DNA of 64,000 nucleotides from Arthrobacter sp. QXT-31 (GTDB lineage: Bacteria; Actinomycetota; Actinomycetes; Actinomycetales; Micrococcaceae): assembly GCF_001969265.1 (NCBI RefSeq), contig NZ_CP019304.1, forward strand, positions 2,852,001-2,916,000, read 5' to 3'. The position numbers and the translations under genes were made by a program. A model generated the notes under the pieces. It was not told where the DNA came from and ran no database searches. It worked only from the letters and a program-made list of their open reading frames with translations. Positions 48,477 through 57,266 of the stretch are shown here, piece after piece. Every line of letters begins with the position of its first letter. The first letter of the stretch is position 1.

Positions 48477-49979
48477 TTAGGTTTCGGGGTCGTCGTCCAT
48501 CAGGGCCTTGGGCTTCCGGAGCTTCAGCAGCGGGCTGCAGATGATCAGCGCGCCGAGGAGGATCAGCACCATGGAGATCGGGCGGTTGAGGAAGATGCCG
48601 AAGTCGCCCTGGGAGATTTCCAGCGATTCGCGCAGCGACCGTTCCATAAGCGGGCCCAGGACCAGGGTGAGGACCATGGGGGCCAGCGGGATCTGCAGGT
48701 GCCGCAGGGCCAGGCCCAGCAGGCCGAAGCCGATCATGACGAAGACGTCGAAGACGCTGAAGTTGATCGTGTAGGCGCCGATGACCATGAAGAGCAGGAT
48801 CAGCGCGGTCAGGATGGAGGACGGCACCCGAAGGATCGAGGTCCAGAGTCCCACCAGGGGGACGTTCAGCAGCACAAGCAGCAGGTTGCCGATGAAGAGG
48901 CTTGCGATGATCGCCCAGGCAATCTCGGAGTGCTCGGTGAACAGCGTCGGCCCCGGGGTCAGGCCCTGCTGCAGGAAGGCCCCCATGAGGACAGCGATGG
49001 TCGGCGAAGCCGGGATTCCGAGGGTGAACAGGGGGATGAGTGCCGCGTTGGCGTGCGAGTTGTTGGCTGTTTCCGGCCCGGCGACACCCTCGACGGCTCC
49101 GCTACCGAGCTCGTTGCGATACTTGGAGAACTTCTTCTCAGCACCGTAGGAGAGCAGGGAGGCGACCGATCCGGTCATGCCGGGGATCAGGCCAAGCCCG
49201 AAGCCGATGCCGGTTCCGCGGGCCATGGCCGGCGCGCTGCGGCGCCATTCCTTGCCCGTGGGCAGCAGCGAACGGAAGCCGGGGGCGTGCACCACCGTCG
49301 ACTCGCCCTTGCGGTAGGAGAGGATCTCGGACAGGCCGAAGACACCCACGATGACGGCCACGAAGCTCACGCCGTCCAGGAGCCGGTCCACGCCGAACGT
49401 AAACCTCGGGGCTCCCGCGACGGGGTCGATGCCAACCATGGAGATCAGCAGGCCCAGGGCCCCGGAGATCAGGGCCTTGACCATGGACTTTCCTGCCAGC
49501 GCCACCAGCAGGGAGATGCCGACAACCATGAGGGCGAAGAACTCCGGCGGGCCGACCAGAAGGCCGAGCTCGCCCAGTGGTTTGGCGGCGGCCACGAGTC
49601 CGAGCGTGGCGATGGTGCCGCCGACGAAGGAACCGATGGCGGCGATGGTCAGGGCAGCGCCGGCCTTGCCGATCTTGGTCATGGCGTGGCCGTCGATGGT
49701 GGTGATCGCCGATGCCGCCTCACCGGGCGTGTTCAGCAGCACGCTCGTGATGGTTCCCCCGTAGGCAGTGCCGTAGAAGATGGCGCAGAGCATGATGATC
49801 GAGCCGGTGGCGTCCATGTTCAGCGTGAGCGGAATGAGCAGGGCAACGCCTGCCACGGGGCCGATGCCCGGCAGCACGCCGATGACTGTGCCGAGCAGGC
49901 AGCCCAGGAACGCGAAGATGAGGTTCTGCCACGTCAGCGCGGCCGCGAAACCGTTCAGCAGTTCATTGAGGGTGTCCAT
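48477..49979 (-). CDS. tctA: TctA-type large permease subunit
   Basis: 500 residues with about 12 helices. The TctA signature GVLPGIGPVAGVALLIPLTLNM (about 34-55) and its echo GLIPGMTGSVASLLSYGAEKKFSK (about 257-280), and GTAYGGTITSVLLNTPGEAASAITTIDGH (about 70-98), are all present. It forms the transport channel with TctB and receives substrate from TctC. It starts 2 bases after the TctB stop, consistent with translational coupling. Confidence 0.95.
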   Translation of the reverse strand: MDTLNELLNGFAAALTWQNLIFAFLGCLLGTVIGVLPGIGPVAGVALLIPLTLNMDATGSIIMLCAIFYGTAYGGTITSVLLNTPGEAASAITTIDGHAMTKIGKAGAALTIAAIGSFVGGTIATLGLVAAAKPLGELGLLVGPPEFFALMVVGISLLVALAGKSMVKALISGALGLLISMVGIDPVAGAPRFTFGVDRLLDGVSFVAVIVGVFGLSEILSYRKGESTVVHAPGFRSLLPTGKEWRRSAPAMARGTGIGFGLGLIPGMTGSVASLLSYGAEKKFSKYRNELGSGAVEGVAGPETANNSHANAALIPLFTLGIPASPTIAVLMGAFLQQGLTPGPTLFTEHSEIAWAIIASLFIGNLLLVLLNVPLVGLWTSILRVPSSILTALILLFMVIGAYTINFSVFDVFVMIGFGLLGLALRHLQIPLAPMVLTLVLGPLMERSLRESLEISQGDFGIFLNRPISMVLILLGALIICSPLLKLRKPKALMDDDPET

Positions 49980-49981
49980 GT

Positions 49982-50485
49982 CTAGAGTCCGATCAGGTTC
50001 AGGACGTTGATGGATGAGACGGGCAGGGCCACGTTCAGTCCGTAGTTGAATGCGTAGAAGGCTCCGACGCTTCCGGCCAAAGCGGTCAGCAGAGAGGACA
50101 GCCAGCTCCTCTTTCCCCGGATCTTCAGGTGGTACATCAGGAAGAGGAACATGCTCAGCTGGAAGCCGAGCAGGTCCATCACCGCGGCCAGCACCAGAAG
50201 GCTGACGACGACGGCTGTCACCAGTCCGCGGTCGGCACCCTCACCAGCGGCGCTGGGTTTCTTGAGCTCCTGCAACAGCCACAGCACCGACATCGACGCG
50301 AGCAGCGCGCCCATGGCGAACGGGAACAGTCCGGGCCCGGGTCCCAGGGAAGTCCAGAGGCCGAGGCCCACCGAACTAACCAGTACGTAGGCGCCCAGTG
50401 CCGCGAAGGCGGTGATCCCTGCCAGAACGCTGCGCGCTGGCCTCGCCCGGGCAGGGGACTGGGTCATGGTCGACTCCGTTGTCAT
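49982..50485 (-). CDS. tctB: TctB-type small permease subunit
   Basis: 167 residues with four helices (FAALGAYVLVSSVGLGLW; GLFPFAMGALLASMSVLWLL; LVTAVVVSLLVLAAVMDLLGFQLSMFLFLMY; LLTALAGSVGAFYAFNYGLNVALP), as in TctB. It is the first gene of the eight-gene operon. Two starts are possible: 50485 with GGAAGG 8 bases upstream, or 50467 with GGAG 8 bases upstream. The promoter is overlapped by an IclR-type operator at 50506-50520. Confidence 0.9.
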   Translation of the reverse strand: MTTESTMTQSPARARPARSVLAGITAFAALGAYVLVSSVGLGLWTSLGPGPGLFPFAMGALLASMSVLWLLQELKKPSAAGEGADRGLVTAVVVSLLVLAAVMDLLGFQLSMFLFLMYHLKIRGKRSWLSSLLTALAGSVGAFYAFNYGLNVALPVSSINVLNLIGL

Positions 50486-50505
50486 TCGAAATGCCTTCCA
50501 ATTGC

Positions 50506-50520
50506 TTTCATAGAATGAAA
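50506..50520 (-). promoter_or_regulatory. IclR-type operator upstream of tctB
   Basis: TTTCATAGAATGAAA, a palindrome with 6-bp arms, 21 bases upstream of the tctB start. The same word, TTACATAGAATGAAA, recurs at 50591-50605 next to the divergent iclR start. Confidence 0.7.
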
Positions 50521-50590
50521 GTCTCTTACATCAGAAGAAATAGTGACACGGCCCACAGGTGCTGTCAAGCGGAGGGAATGAGGGCAGAAG

Positions 50591-50605
50591 TTACATAGAA
50601 TGAAA
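50591..50605 (+). promoter_or_regulatory. IclR-type operator at the iclR start
   Basis: TTACATAGAATGAAA ends 2 bases before the ATG of the IclR gene, so binding would block its transcription start or a leaderless start. It pairs with 50506-50520 (85 bp apart). Confidence 0.65.
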
Positions 50606-50607
50606 GA

Positions 50608-51405
50608 ATGACGGTCACCAATGCCCAGCCCGGCACTGCGGCGGACGACGGCGGCAAGCCCTCCAACATGCGCTCGCTGTCCCGGGCCTTGGAAGTGTTC
50701 GCGGAACTGCAGCGGGCCGACCGGCCGCAGCGGCTCAGCGACCTGGCGCGGAACTGCGGCATGAGCCTGCCCACGACGCTGCGCATCCTGCGGGTCCTGC
50801 AGGACTTCGGCATGGTCAGCCAGACGGACAAGACGTACCGGATCGGACCGGCCGTCCTGCCCGCGGCACGCAGCTACATTGAAAACGACCCCCTGGTGAC
50901 CGCGTCCCGCCCCGTGCTCCAGCAGGTGGCGGCGCAGACTGGAATGACCGCGTCCCTGTACACCCGCCTGGGCCTTGAACGCATCCTGGTGGTCCGCGTC
51001 GACGGCGACGCCCCGCTGCGGTATGACATGCCCCTGGGCAAGCGGCTGCCCCTCACCGTTGGTGCTGCCGGCAAGATCCTGCTGGCCGGTGCCCCGGACG
51101 AACACCTCGAGGGCGTGGTGCAGGGCGCGGTGGCGGCCGGGCATGAAAAGCCCGACTTCAGCCTGGCCGAGCTCAAGGCCCGCCTGCCCGAACCCGGAAC
51201 GGACTACGCCTACTCGGCCGATGAGCGTGCCACCGGAGTGCTCTCAGTCGCGGTGGCCATCAGCAGGTCGGGGCTGCCCAGCGAATCGATCGCGCTGACC
51301 AGCCCCGTGGAGGCAGCCACCGAGGACGGGCTGAAGGCAGGGGTGCCCGAGCTGCGGCGCGCTGCTGCCCGGCTTGCCGAACTGCTGGAGGGAACCGTCT
51401 ACTAG
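50608..51405 (+). CDS. IclR family transcriptional regulator
   Basis: 265 residues. A winged helix (MRSLSRALEVFAELQRADRPQRLSDLARNCGMSLPTTLRILRVLQDFGMV, 21-70) is followed by an effector domain (about 85-260) with the typical RVDGDAPLRYDMPLGKRLPLTVGAAGKILLAG. It is divergent from the tctBAC operon and flanked by two copies of one palindrome, so it should be its regulator, responding to the carboxylate taken up. The ribosome-binding site is poor. Confidence 0.92.
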   Translation: MTVTNAQPGTAADDGGKPSNMRSLSRALEVFAELQRADRPQRLSDLARNCGMSLPTTLRILRVLQDFGMVSQTDKTYRIGPAVLPAARSYIENDPLVTASRPVLQQVAAQTGMTASLYTRLGLERILVVRVDGDAPLRYDMPLGKRLPLTVGAAGKILLAGAPDEHLEGVVQGAVAAGHEKPDFSLAELKARLPEPGTDYAYSADERATGVLSVAVAISRSGLPSESIALTSPVEAATEDGLKAGVPELRRAAARLAELLEGTVY

Positions 51406-51428
51406 GGACGGGAAAGGCGGGAGTCTTC

Positions 51429-52313
51429 ATGGCAGGAATGCCGCCGGCCACGGTGGAGGTGAGTCCCGCCGTTGTCCATGCCCTCATCCGGGACCAGCGG
51501 CCCGACCTCGCCGGCCGCTCCCTGGTACGGATAGCGAACGGCTGGGACAACGCGACATTCCGGCTCGGTGCGGACCTGGCGGTCCGGCTGCCCCGCCGCG
51601 AGGAGGCTGTGCCGCTGGTCCTGCATGAGCAGCGGTACCTTCCCGGCATCGCCGGCCGTTCGCCGGTCCCGGTTCCCGTGCCCGTCCACGCCGGCTGGCC
51701 GACGCCGGACTTTCCCTGGCCGTGGAGCATAGTGCGGTGGGTTCCCGGCGCTGCTGCGGCCGACGCCGGTCCGGCGGACCGCGAACACGCCGTTGACGGC
51801 CTGGCCGCCTTTATCCTGTCCCTGCACGTTCCCGCGGAAGCGGACGTCCCGGTGAATCCCGTCCGCGGGGTGCCGCTGGCGGACCGGGACGCGGTGCTGC
51901 TGGAAAGGCTGGGGGACCGGGAACGCTACCCAGACGCCGCCGGGTTGAACGCGGTGTGGGCTGAGGCCCGTGCGGCCGCAGCCTGGGACGGTCCGGCAAT
52001 GATGCTCCACGGGGACCTGCATCCGGCCAACATCCTGCTGGCAGCCGACGGGTCACTGGCTGGCGTGATCGATTTTGGTGATGTCGGGGCCGGGGATCCG
52101 GCAGTGGATCTCGCCGTCGGCTGGTTGATGTTCGACGCCGGGACGCGCCAGCGCTTCACGGGCGCCTTTGGCTCCTCGGTAGACAGCGCCACCTGGGCCC
52201 GTGCCCGCGGCTGGGCACTCGTCCTGTCGACCGCGATGGTGAGCAACTCCGACGACAACCCACGGATGTTCTCGGTGGGGGAGTTCGGGATCCGGCAGGT
52301 CCTGGAAGGCTGA
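51429..52313 (+). CDS. Aminoglycoside phosphotransferase family protein
   Basis: 294 residues with a protein-kinase-like APH fold. The ATP-anchoring region is RIANGWDNATFRLGADLAVRLPRREEAV; the catalytic loop is MLHGDLHPANILL (about 197-209) and the metal-binding DFG-equivalent is VIDFGDVGAGDPAVDLAVGW (about 217-236). It could inactivate a drug or phosphorylate a small metabolite; substrate cannot be told. It begins 23 bases after the iclR stop on the same strand but is unlikely to be functionally linked. Confidence 0.88.
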   Translation: MAGMPPATVEVSPAVVHALIRDQRPDLAGRSLVRIANGWDNATFRLGADLAVRLPRREEAVPLVLHEQRYLPGIAGRSPVPVPVPVHAGWPTPDFPWPWSIVRWVPGAAAADAGPADREHAVDGLAAFILSLHVPAEADVPVNPVRGVPLADRDAVLLERLGDRERYPDAAGLNAVWAEARAAAAWDGPAMMLHGDLHPANILLAADGSLAGVIDFGDVGAGDPAVDLAVGWLMFDAGTRQRFTGAFGSSVDSATWARARGWALVLSTAMVSNSDDNPRMFSVGEFGIRQVLEG

Positions 52314-52350
52314 AGCCAGGCCGGGCGGCAATTCCGCGTAGGGTGGGCGC

Positions 52351-52839
52351 ATGGAAACCGGTGGGAACGAGGGATCCGCATGGACAGACGGACCCCTGAT
52401 CCTTGGTGTGCCGTGGGAACCGCCCCGCCGGTTGATTGCCGCCGCTGCCGGCCTCGCCGACGGGCTGGGCGTGCACCTCATCTGCGCTTTCGTGGATCCC
52501 TCCGGCTATCTGGCTGAATTCGAACCTGCACGGTCGCGCACGGCCAGCTCCATCGACCCCGACACCAACAGTGAGGCGCTGTTCCCGGCCGCTGACGTGC
52601 GGTCCTCGCTGGAATCGGTCATGGGCGCCCCCGGGGAGGCGTGGTCCCTTCGGGTGCTCAATGGTTCCGTTCCGGATGCCCTGGCACGGCTGGCCGACAG
52701 CACCGGAGCCTCGGCAATCGTTGTCGGAGGTCCCCGCCGCGGCGCCCGGGCGCGTTTCAACCGGATGCTTGAGCAGCCGGTGTCTGCCCGGCTTATGGGC
52801 ATCCAGCGCCGACCCGTGGTTGTCATCCCGGAGGTGTAG
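52351..52839 (+). CDS. Universal stress protein family protein
   Basis: 162 residues with one UspA-like domain: a first strand PLILGVPWEPPRRLIAAAAGLADGLGVHLICAFVD and C-terminal IVVGGPRRGARARFNRMLEQPVSARLMGIQRRPVVVIP. The G-x2-G-x9-G-S/T ATP motif is changed (the GxxxG part is present, but the Ser/Thr run is replaced by PVSA), so ATP binding is uncertain. It is placed between an APH-like gene and PPK2 on the same strand. Confidence 0.7.
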   Translation: METGGNEGSAWTDGPLILGVPWEPPRRLIAAAAGLADGLGVHLICAFVDPSGYLAEFEPARSRTASSIDPDTNSEALFPAADVRSSLESVMGAPGEAWSLRVLNGSVPDALARLADSTGASAIVVGGPRRGARARFNRMLEQPVSARLMGIQRRPVVVIPEV

Positions 52840-52921
52840 CCGGGCGCCGCCTCGTTCACCTGGGCTTTAAGCTGGCCTGTTAAAATCCGGACCACGATCC
52901 GCTGACGTGAAGGAGATCCCG

Positions 52922-53857
52922 ATGGCACAGTCCTCCAACCCAATGGTGCCCGGCGAAGACTGGTGGGTCCGGGAAAACCTGCGCCAGGCGATCGACGACC
53001 TCGTGGAATCGGGGTACACGGTCAGCGGCGGGCAGGGCGAGGACCCCGAGCTGATCGACCCGGGCGGATCCGCGGTGGAGACGTGGCGGGAGGACTATCC
53101 GTATGCAGAGCGGATGACCCGCCGGGAGTACGAGATGGAGAAATACCTGCTGCAGATCGAGCTCCTGAAATTCCAGTACTGGGGCCAGGACAACGGGCTC
53201 AAGAACGTGATCGTGTTCGAGGGCAGGGACGCGGCCGGCAAGGGAGGGACGATCAAGCGCTTCACCGAGCACCTGGATCCCCGGTCGGCCAGGACCGTGG
53301 CGCTCGGCAAGCCCTCCGACCGGGAACAGGGGCAGTGGTATTTCCAGCGCTACGTCCAGCACCTTCCGACGGCGGGCGAGATCGTGATGTTCGACCACTC
53401 CTGGTACAACCGCGCCAACGTGGAAAAGGTCATGGGCTTCTGCACGGACGAGGAGTACCGCAGCTTCATGTGGCAGGTCCCGGAGTTCGAGCGGATGCTG
53501 GTGGACTCCGGAATCCACCTGAACAAGTTCTGGTTCTCCGTGACCCGCCGCGAGCAGCGCACGCGCTTCGCCATCCGCCAGATCGACCCGGTCCGGCGCT
53601 GGAAGCTCTCGCCCATGGACCTGGCTTCACTGGACAGGTGGGACGACTACACCGAGGCCAAGGAGCAGACGTTCCTGCGCACCGACACGGACGACGCGCC
53701 GTGGATCACCATCAAGTCCAACGACAAGAAACGCGGCCGGATCAACGCCCTGCGCTTCTTCCTCAACCAGTTCGACTACGAGGGCAAGGACACCTCCGTG
53801 GTGTACGAACCCGACCCGCTCATCGTGCGGCGGGGCCGAGAAGCGGTGGGCGACTGA
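52922..53857 (+). CDS. ppk2: Polyphosphate kinase 2
   Basis: 311 residues. PPK2 uses polyphosphate to phosphorylate nucleotides (or the reverse). Walker A FEGRDAAGKGG is at 99-109, Walker B and lid MFDHSWYNRANVEKVMGF at 156-173, and the substrate region EHLDPRSARTVALGKPSDREQGQWYFQRY at 116-144. Length and lack of duplication put it with single-domain PPK2 enzymes. The ATG at 52922 has AAGGAG at good spacing; a GTG five codons earlier overlaps that site. TAAAAT at 52881-52886 may be the -10. Confidence 0.93.
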   Translation: MAQSSNPMVPGEDWWVRENLRQAIDDLVESGYTVSGGQGEDPELIDPGGSAVETWREDYPYAERMTRREYEMEKYLLQIELLKFQYWGQDNGLKNVIVFEGRDAAGKGGTIKRFTEHLDPRSARTVALGKPSDREQGQWYFQRYVQHLPTAGEIVMFDHSWYNRANVEKVMGFCTDEEYRSFMWQVPEFERMLVDSGIHLNKFWFSVTRREQRTRFAIRQIDPVRRWKLSPMDLASLDRWDDYTEAKEQTFLRTDTDDAPWITIKSNDKKRGRINALRFFLNQFDYEGKDTSVVYEPDPLIVRRGREAVGD

Positions 53858-53867
53858 TCCTGCGTCT

Positions 53868-54560
53868 CTAGTAGTCTTCGTCAGGCGGGGAATCCCCGCC
53901 AGCCGCCTTGCGGCCTGCGCGCCATCCCGGCAGGGCGGCATCCAGCGCGTCTGTCCGATCAGGGGTGAGGTCGCCGTGGCGGAACTTGTACCGCTGGCTG
54001 CGCAGCCAGCCGCCGAGTTCCTTTTCCGGCACGGCCACGCCGGGGGTGGTGCGTGGCCAAGGGTGTCCCGCGGCCCGGTACGCGGCCAGCTGCTGCAGAT
54101 GGTCCTGCCACTGCTGCTCCTCCCTGACCTCCCGGGGCCTGCGGCGCCAGTCGGGCAGGACGGACAGGCCTTCGGCGATGACCGGATGCAGGATGCCCGC
54201 GTCCGCATCACGGCGGCGGCGGCGCAGCCACTGGGCCAGTTCCCGCTCCGCCTTGTCCTCGGCGTTGCGGGACGGGTAGCGGCCCGTTGCGTCGACCATG
54301 GCCAGCAGCTGATACAGGCGTTTGAGGCCGGGCGCCGCGTAGCTTTTTCCGGCGGCAGTTGCTGCGCGGTGCTCGGTTTTCAGGGCGGGATCGGCGGCCT
54401 TGACTGCCGCAAGGTGGGCCGCGACGGCGGAAGCCTTGACCCGGGCCAGCTCGGCGATCTTCTTCCGGGACATGCCCTTGCGGTACATCAGGGTCCACTC
54501 CGGATGCGCATCCCTTGGCGTCTCGAGAGGGCCGGCGTGTTCCTGGTCCACCATGGTCAT
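53868..54560 (-). CDS. Orphan helicase-associated-domain protein
   Basis: 230 residues. An N-terminal helix-turn-helix-like part (HPEWTLMYRKGMSRKKIAELARVKASAVAAHLAAVKA, 14-50) is followed by two or three helicase-associated (HA) repeats, e.g. ELAQWLRRRRRDADAGILHPVIAEGLSVLPDWR and ELGGWLRSQRYKFRHGDLTPDRTDALDAALPGWR. HA domains are nucleic-acid-binding modules usually fused to DEAD-type helicases; no helicase is present here. Start choice is uncertain (54560 or 54554; no good site). It converges on ppk2. Confidence 0.7.
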   Translation of the reverse strand: MTMVDQEHAGPLETPRDAHPEWTLMYRKGMSRKKIAELARVKASAVAAHLAAVKAADPALKTEHRAATAAGKSYAAPGLKRLYQLLAMVDATGRYPSRNAEDKAERELAQWLRRRRRDADAGILHPVIAEGLSVLPDWRRRPREVREEQQWQDHLQQLAAYRAAGHPWPRTTPGVAVPEKELGGWLRSQRYKFRHGDLTPDRTDALDAALPGWRAGRKAAGGDSPPDEDY

Positions 54561-54741
54561 GACGTTCTGCAGGGCAGTTTGGCGCGGATCCGCACCCCGG
54601 GTGTAAGGGGAACCATGGGCAAAGGATAGCCAGAGGAGTCCGCTGCCCGGCCGGGTGTCCCTACTTTTCACCCAACGTTCATCCAGGGAAGCACAGCCGG
54701 AGCGGTGCTGGGGTTGGGCGGCGGGTGCCCCCGGTGTCCGG

Positions 54742-55776
54742 CTACTTACCGGCCACGCGCGACGTCGAGTCACGGATCACGAGCTCGGGTTCGACGACGT
54801 AATGCCGGGCAGGTTCTCCGGTCAGGATCTGGTGGTGGAGCATCTTGAACGTGGCGATGCCCAGTGCCTGGAAGTCGAGCTTCATGGTGGTCAGCGGCGG
54901 CGAGAAGTAGGCGGCGGCAGGCATGTCGTCCACCCCGACGATGGAAAAGTCCCGGGGCGCCCGGAGTCCGCGTTTCTCCATGGCACTCATGAAGCCGAGG
55001 GCAATCTCGTCATTCGCGGCGAAAACAGCCGTGAACGTGCCGGACTCTGCGGCTTCGCCTGCCTGGTATCCGGCGTCCGAGGACCAGTCCTTGGCGACAT
55101 CGAGCACCTGGGGGTTAAGGCCGGCGCTCTGCATGGCATCACGGTAGCCGCGCTCACGCTCCCGGGCTTCATTGCGGGTGGAGGGTCCGGCCACATGCAG
55201 GATGTCACGGTGTCCCAGTCCGATGAGGTGGCGGGTCGCCTCCCAGCCGGCCGCGTGCGAATGCGTGCCTGCTGAGCCTTCGTCGGAGGACGGAAGCTCC
55301 GAAACCGTGATCAGCGGCGTCGACTGGTCCCAGCCGGCGAGCAGCTTGTCGACGCCGGGCAGCGGTGTGGACACAACTACCCCGTCGACCTGGATGGACT
55401 TGAAATGCGCCAGTGCCCGCCGAGCCTCGGCTTCCCAGTTCTTTGCCTCAAAGTCGAGATTCAGCGCGGCAATCGTGAGGGTGAAATCGGCCTCGCGGGC
55501 CGCAAATCCCAATCCCGTGAGCACGCCCGCGCTTCCGTAGACAAAGGCGCCCATGGTCAGTACGCCCACTGAGTTCGTCCGGCTGGTGCGAAGGGCCCGG
55601 GCAGACTGGTTGGGCACATACCCCAGTTCCTCGATGGCGGCGGTGATCCGCTCGCGCGTCTCGGCGCGGACGTAACCGACGCCCGTGAAGTAGCGCGACA
55701 CCGTCTGGGTGGAGACGTTGGCCAGCCTGCCGACGTCGGCCATGCTGGGACGCGCTCCCGCCTTCGATCTCGTCAT
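54742..55776 (-). CDS. LacI family transcriptional regulator
   Basis: 344 residues. The DNA-binding domain (ARPSMADVGRLANVSTQTVSRYFTGVGYVRAETRERITAAIEELGYVPNQSARALR, 8-63) is followed by a periplasmic-binding-protein-like sugar domain with HLIGLGHRDILHVAGP and AVFAANDEIALGFM. AAAGGCGG precedes the ATG at 55776. It is divergent from the sugar ABC transporter operon and should repress it until a sugar ligand binds. Candidate operators lie in the 226-base spacer. Confidence 0.92.
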   Translation of the reverse strand: MTRSKAGARPSMADVGRLANVSTQTVSRYFTGVGYVRAETRERITAAIEELGYVPNQSARALRTSRTNSVGVLTMGAFVYGSAGVLTGLGFAAREADFTLTIAALNLDFEAKNWEAEARRALAHFKSIQVDGVVVSTPLPGVDKLLAGWDQSTPLITVSELPSSDEGSAGTHSHAAGWEATRHLIGLGHRDILHVAGPSTRNEARERERGYRDAMQSAGLNPQVLDVAKDWSSDAGYQAGEAAESGTFTAVFAANDEIALGFMSAMEKRGLRAPRDFSIVGVDDMPAAAYFSPPLTTMKLDFQALGIATFKMLHHQILTGEPARHYVVEPELVIRDSTSRVAGK

Positions 55777-55824
55777 GTCCGCCTTTCTTCGCAGCAGTCT
55801 GCACCCTATGTGGTCCCCAGATAA

Positions 55825-55836
55825 GTTTACGATCAC
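55825..55836. promoter_or_regulatory. LacI-type operator near lacI
   Basis: GTTTACGATCAC, 10 of 12 bases identical to the inverted copy at 55899-55910 (GTTATCGTAAAC, complement GTTTACGATAAC). The CG step at the centre is typical of LacI-family sites. Confidence 0.5.
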
Positions 55837-55880
55837 CCATGTCTGAACTGGGCCGATTTGTCCTTTTTGAAGGAATATTG

Positions 55881-55910
55881 GTCAACCGGTTGACGTGAGT
55901 TATCGTAAAC
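55881..55910. promoter_or_regulatory. Operator cluster at the ABC operon promoter
   Basis: Perfect 14-bp palindrome GTCAACCGGTTGAC (55881-55894) followed by GTTATCGTAAAC (55899-55910). The first contains TTGACG of a possible -35 element (55890-55895), so a bound LacI protein would block the promoter of the binding-protein gene at 56003. Confidence 0.6.
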
Positions 55911-56002
55911 CCCCATACTCCTTATGGGCTAGGTCACACATCTTCGGCCGAGATAGCAGTGACGAAAGCACCCTCAACTGAAACCTACGAAAGGACGCGA
56001 CG

Positions 56003-57259
56003 ATGCGTTTGCTTGCCAAAGGCGCTGTTGCTCTGACCGCCATTGCCGTTCTGGCTGGCTGCTCCGCCGGAGCCGGCTCCTCTGCTTCCGGCAAGACCCA
56101 ACTCGACTGGTGGGTGATCAACCCGGCCTCCCCGACTGCGGCTGCGGCCCAGGACAAGATCATCAAGGATTTCGAAGCAGCAAATCCGGACATCACCATC
56201 AAGAAGACCAACCGCGCCGTTGACGCGCACAAGGACGCGCTGCGGACCTCCATCGGCACCTCCGCCGCTCCCGACATCTACGACTTCTGGGCAGGGCCAG
56301 GCCTCGGCGGCGAGCTGGTCAAGAACGGCGCCAGCGCCGACCTCAGCAGCGAGTACACCCAGTACAAGTGGCCGGAGCGTTTCACCGAGGCTGCACTTGG
56401 GCCGGCCAAGCAGTATGGCGGCTACCACGGCGTTCCGTGGAAGCTCAACGGCGAAGCCCTCTACTACAACAAAGCCCTGTTCGAAAAGGCCGGCATCACC
56501 AAGCTGCCGACGACCATCGACGAGCTGAACGACGCCGCCGCCAAGCTCAAGGACGCCGGCATCACCCCGATCGAGTTCGGCGGCACCGTCAACTGGCACG
56601 TCATGCGCCTGCTGGACACCTTCCTTGAGGGCTACTGCGGCTCCGAGACGTTCGACAAGCTGGTCACCAACAAGGCCAACTGGGGCCAGGAGGAATGCGT
56701 CACCAAGTCCTTCACCAACCTCCAGAAATGGTCCAAGGACTACTTCAACACCGGCTTCATCGGCATCAACAACGACGAGTCGTCCGCCCTGTTCTTCAGC
56801 GGCAAGGCCGCCATGGCACTCGAGGGCGACTGGTTCAACGCCCAGATCAAGGACAACGCCAAGGCCGAAGACTTCGGTGTGTTCCCCCTGCCCACCGGGA
56901 CCGGGCGCATGTACGGCTTTGAGCAGGCCATGTACATCACCAAGGACAGCAAGCACAAGGATGCCGCGGCCAAGTTCCTGGACTTCATGATGTCCACTCC
57001 GGTCCAGCAGGAAACCCTGGGCCAGTTCTCCACCCAGTCGGTGAACAAGGAAGTCAAGCCCGCGGCCTCGGACGAACTGAGCAAGTCCTGGAACGGCATC
57101 TTCGAGAACGCCGAGGGCCTGTACATGAACAACGACCAGAACCTCACCCAGGCCCAGACCACTGAGTACTGGCGGATCCAGAACCTGGTTGCAACCGGAG
57201 GCCTGGACCCGGCCAACGCCGGCGCTGAATTCCAGAAGTTCCTCGATTCGAGCAAGTAG
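56003..57259 (+). CDS. Sugar ABC transporter substrate-binding lipoprotein (family 1)
   Basis: 418 residues. Signal peptide with lipobox VLAGC at about 16-20. QLDWWVINPASPTAAAAQDKIIKDFEAANPDITI and the segment GYHGVPWKLNGEALYYNKALFEKAGI (about 140-165) are standard for carbohydrate-binding proteins of the CUT1 type. AAAGGA precedes the ATG. It is the first gene of the operon; downstream lie two permeases but no ATPase gene. The ligand is a sugar or oligosaccharide, perhaps apiose-containing. Confidence 0.92.
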   Translation: MRLLAKGAVALTAIAVLAGCSAGAGSSASGKTQLDWWVINPASPTAAAAQDKIIKDFEAANPDITIKKTNRAVDAHKDALRTSIGTSAAPDIYDFWAGPGLGGELVKNGASADLSSEYTQYKWPERFTEAALGPAKQYGGYHGVPWKLNGEALYYNKALFEKAGITKLPTTIDELNDAAAKLKDAGITPIEFGGTVNWHVMRLLDTFLEGYCGSETFDKLVTNKANWGQEECVTKSFTNLQKWSKDYFNTGFIGINNDESSALFFSGKAAMALEGDWFNAQIKDNAKAEDFGVFPLPTGTGRMYGFEQAMYITKDSKHKDAAAKFLDFMMSTPVQQETLGQFSTQSVNKEVKPAASDELSKSWNGIFENAEGLYMNNDQNLTQAQTTEYWRIQNLVATGGLDPANAGAEFQKFLDSSK

Positions 57260-57266
57260 CTCGTTC

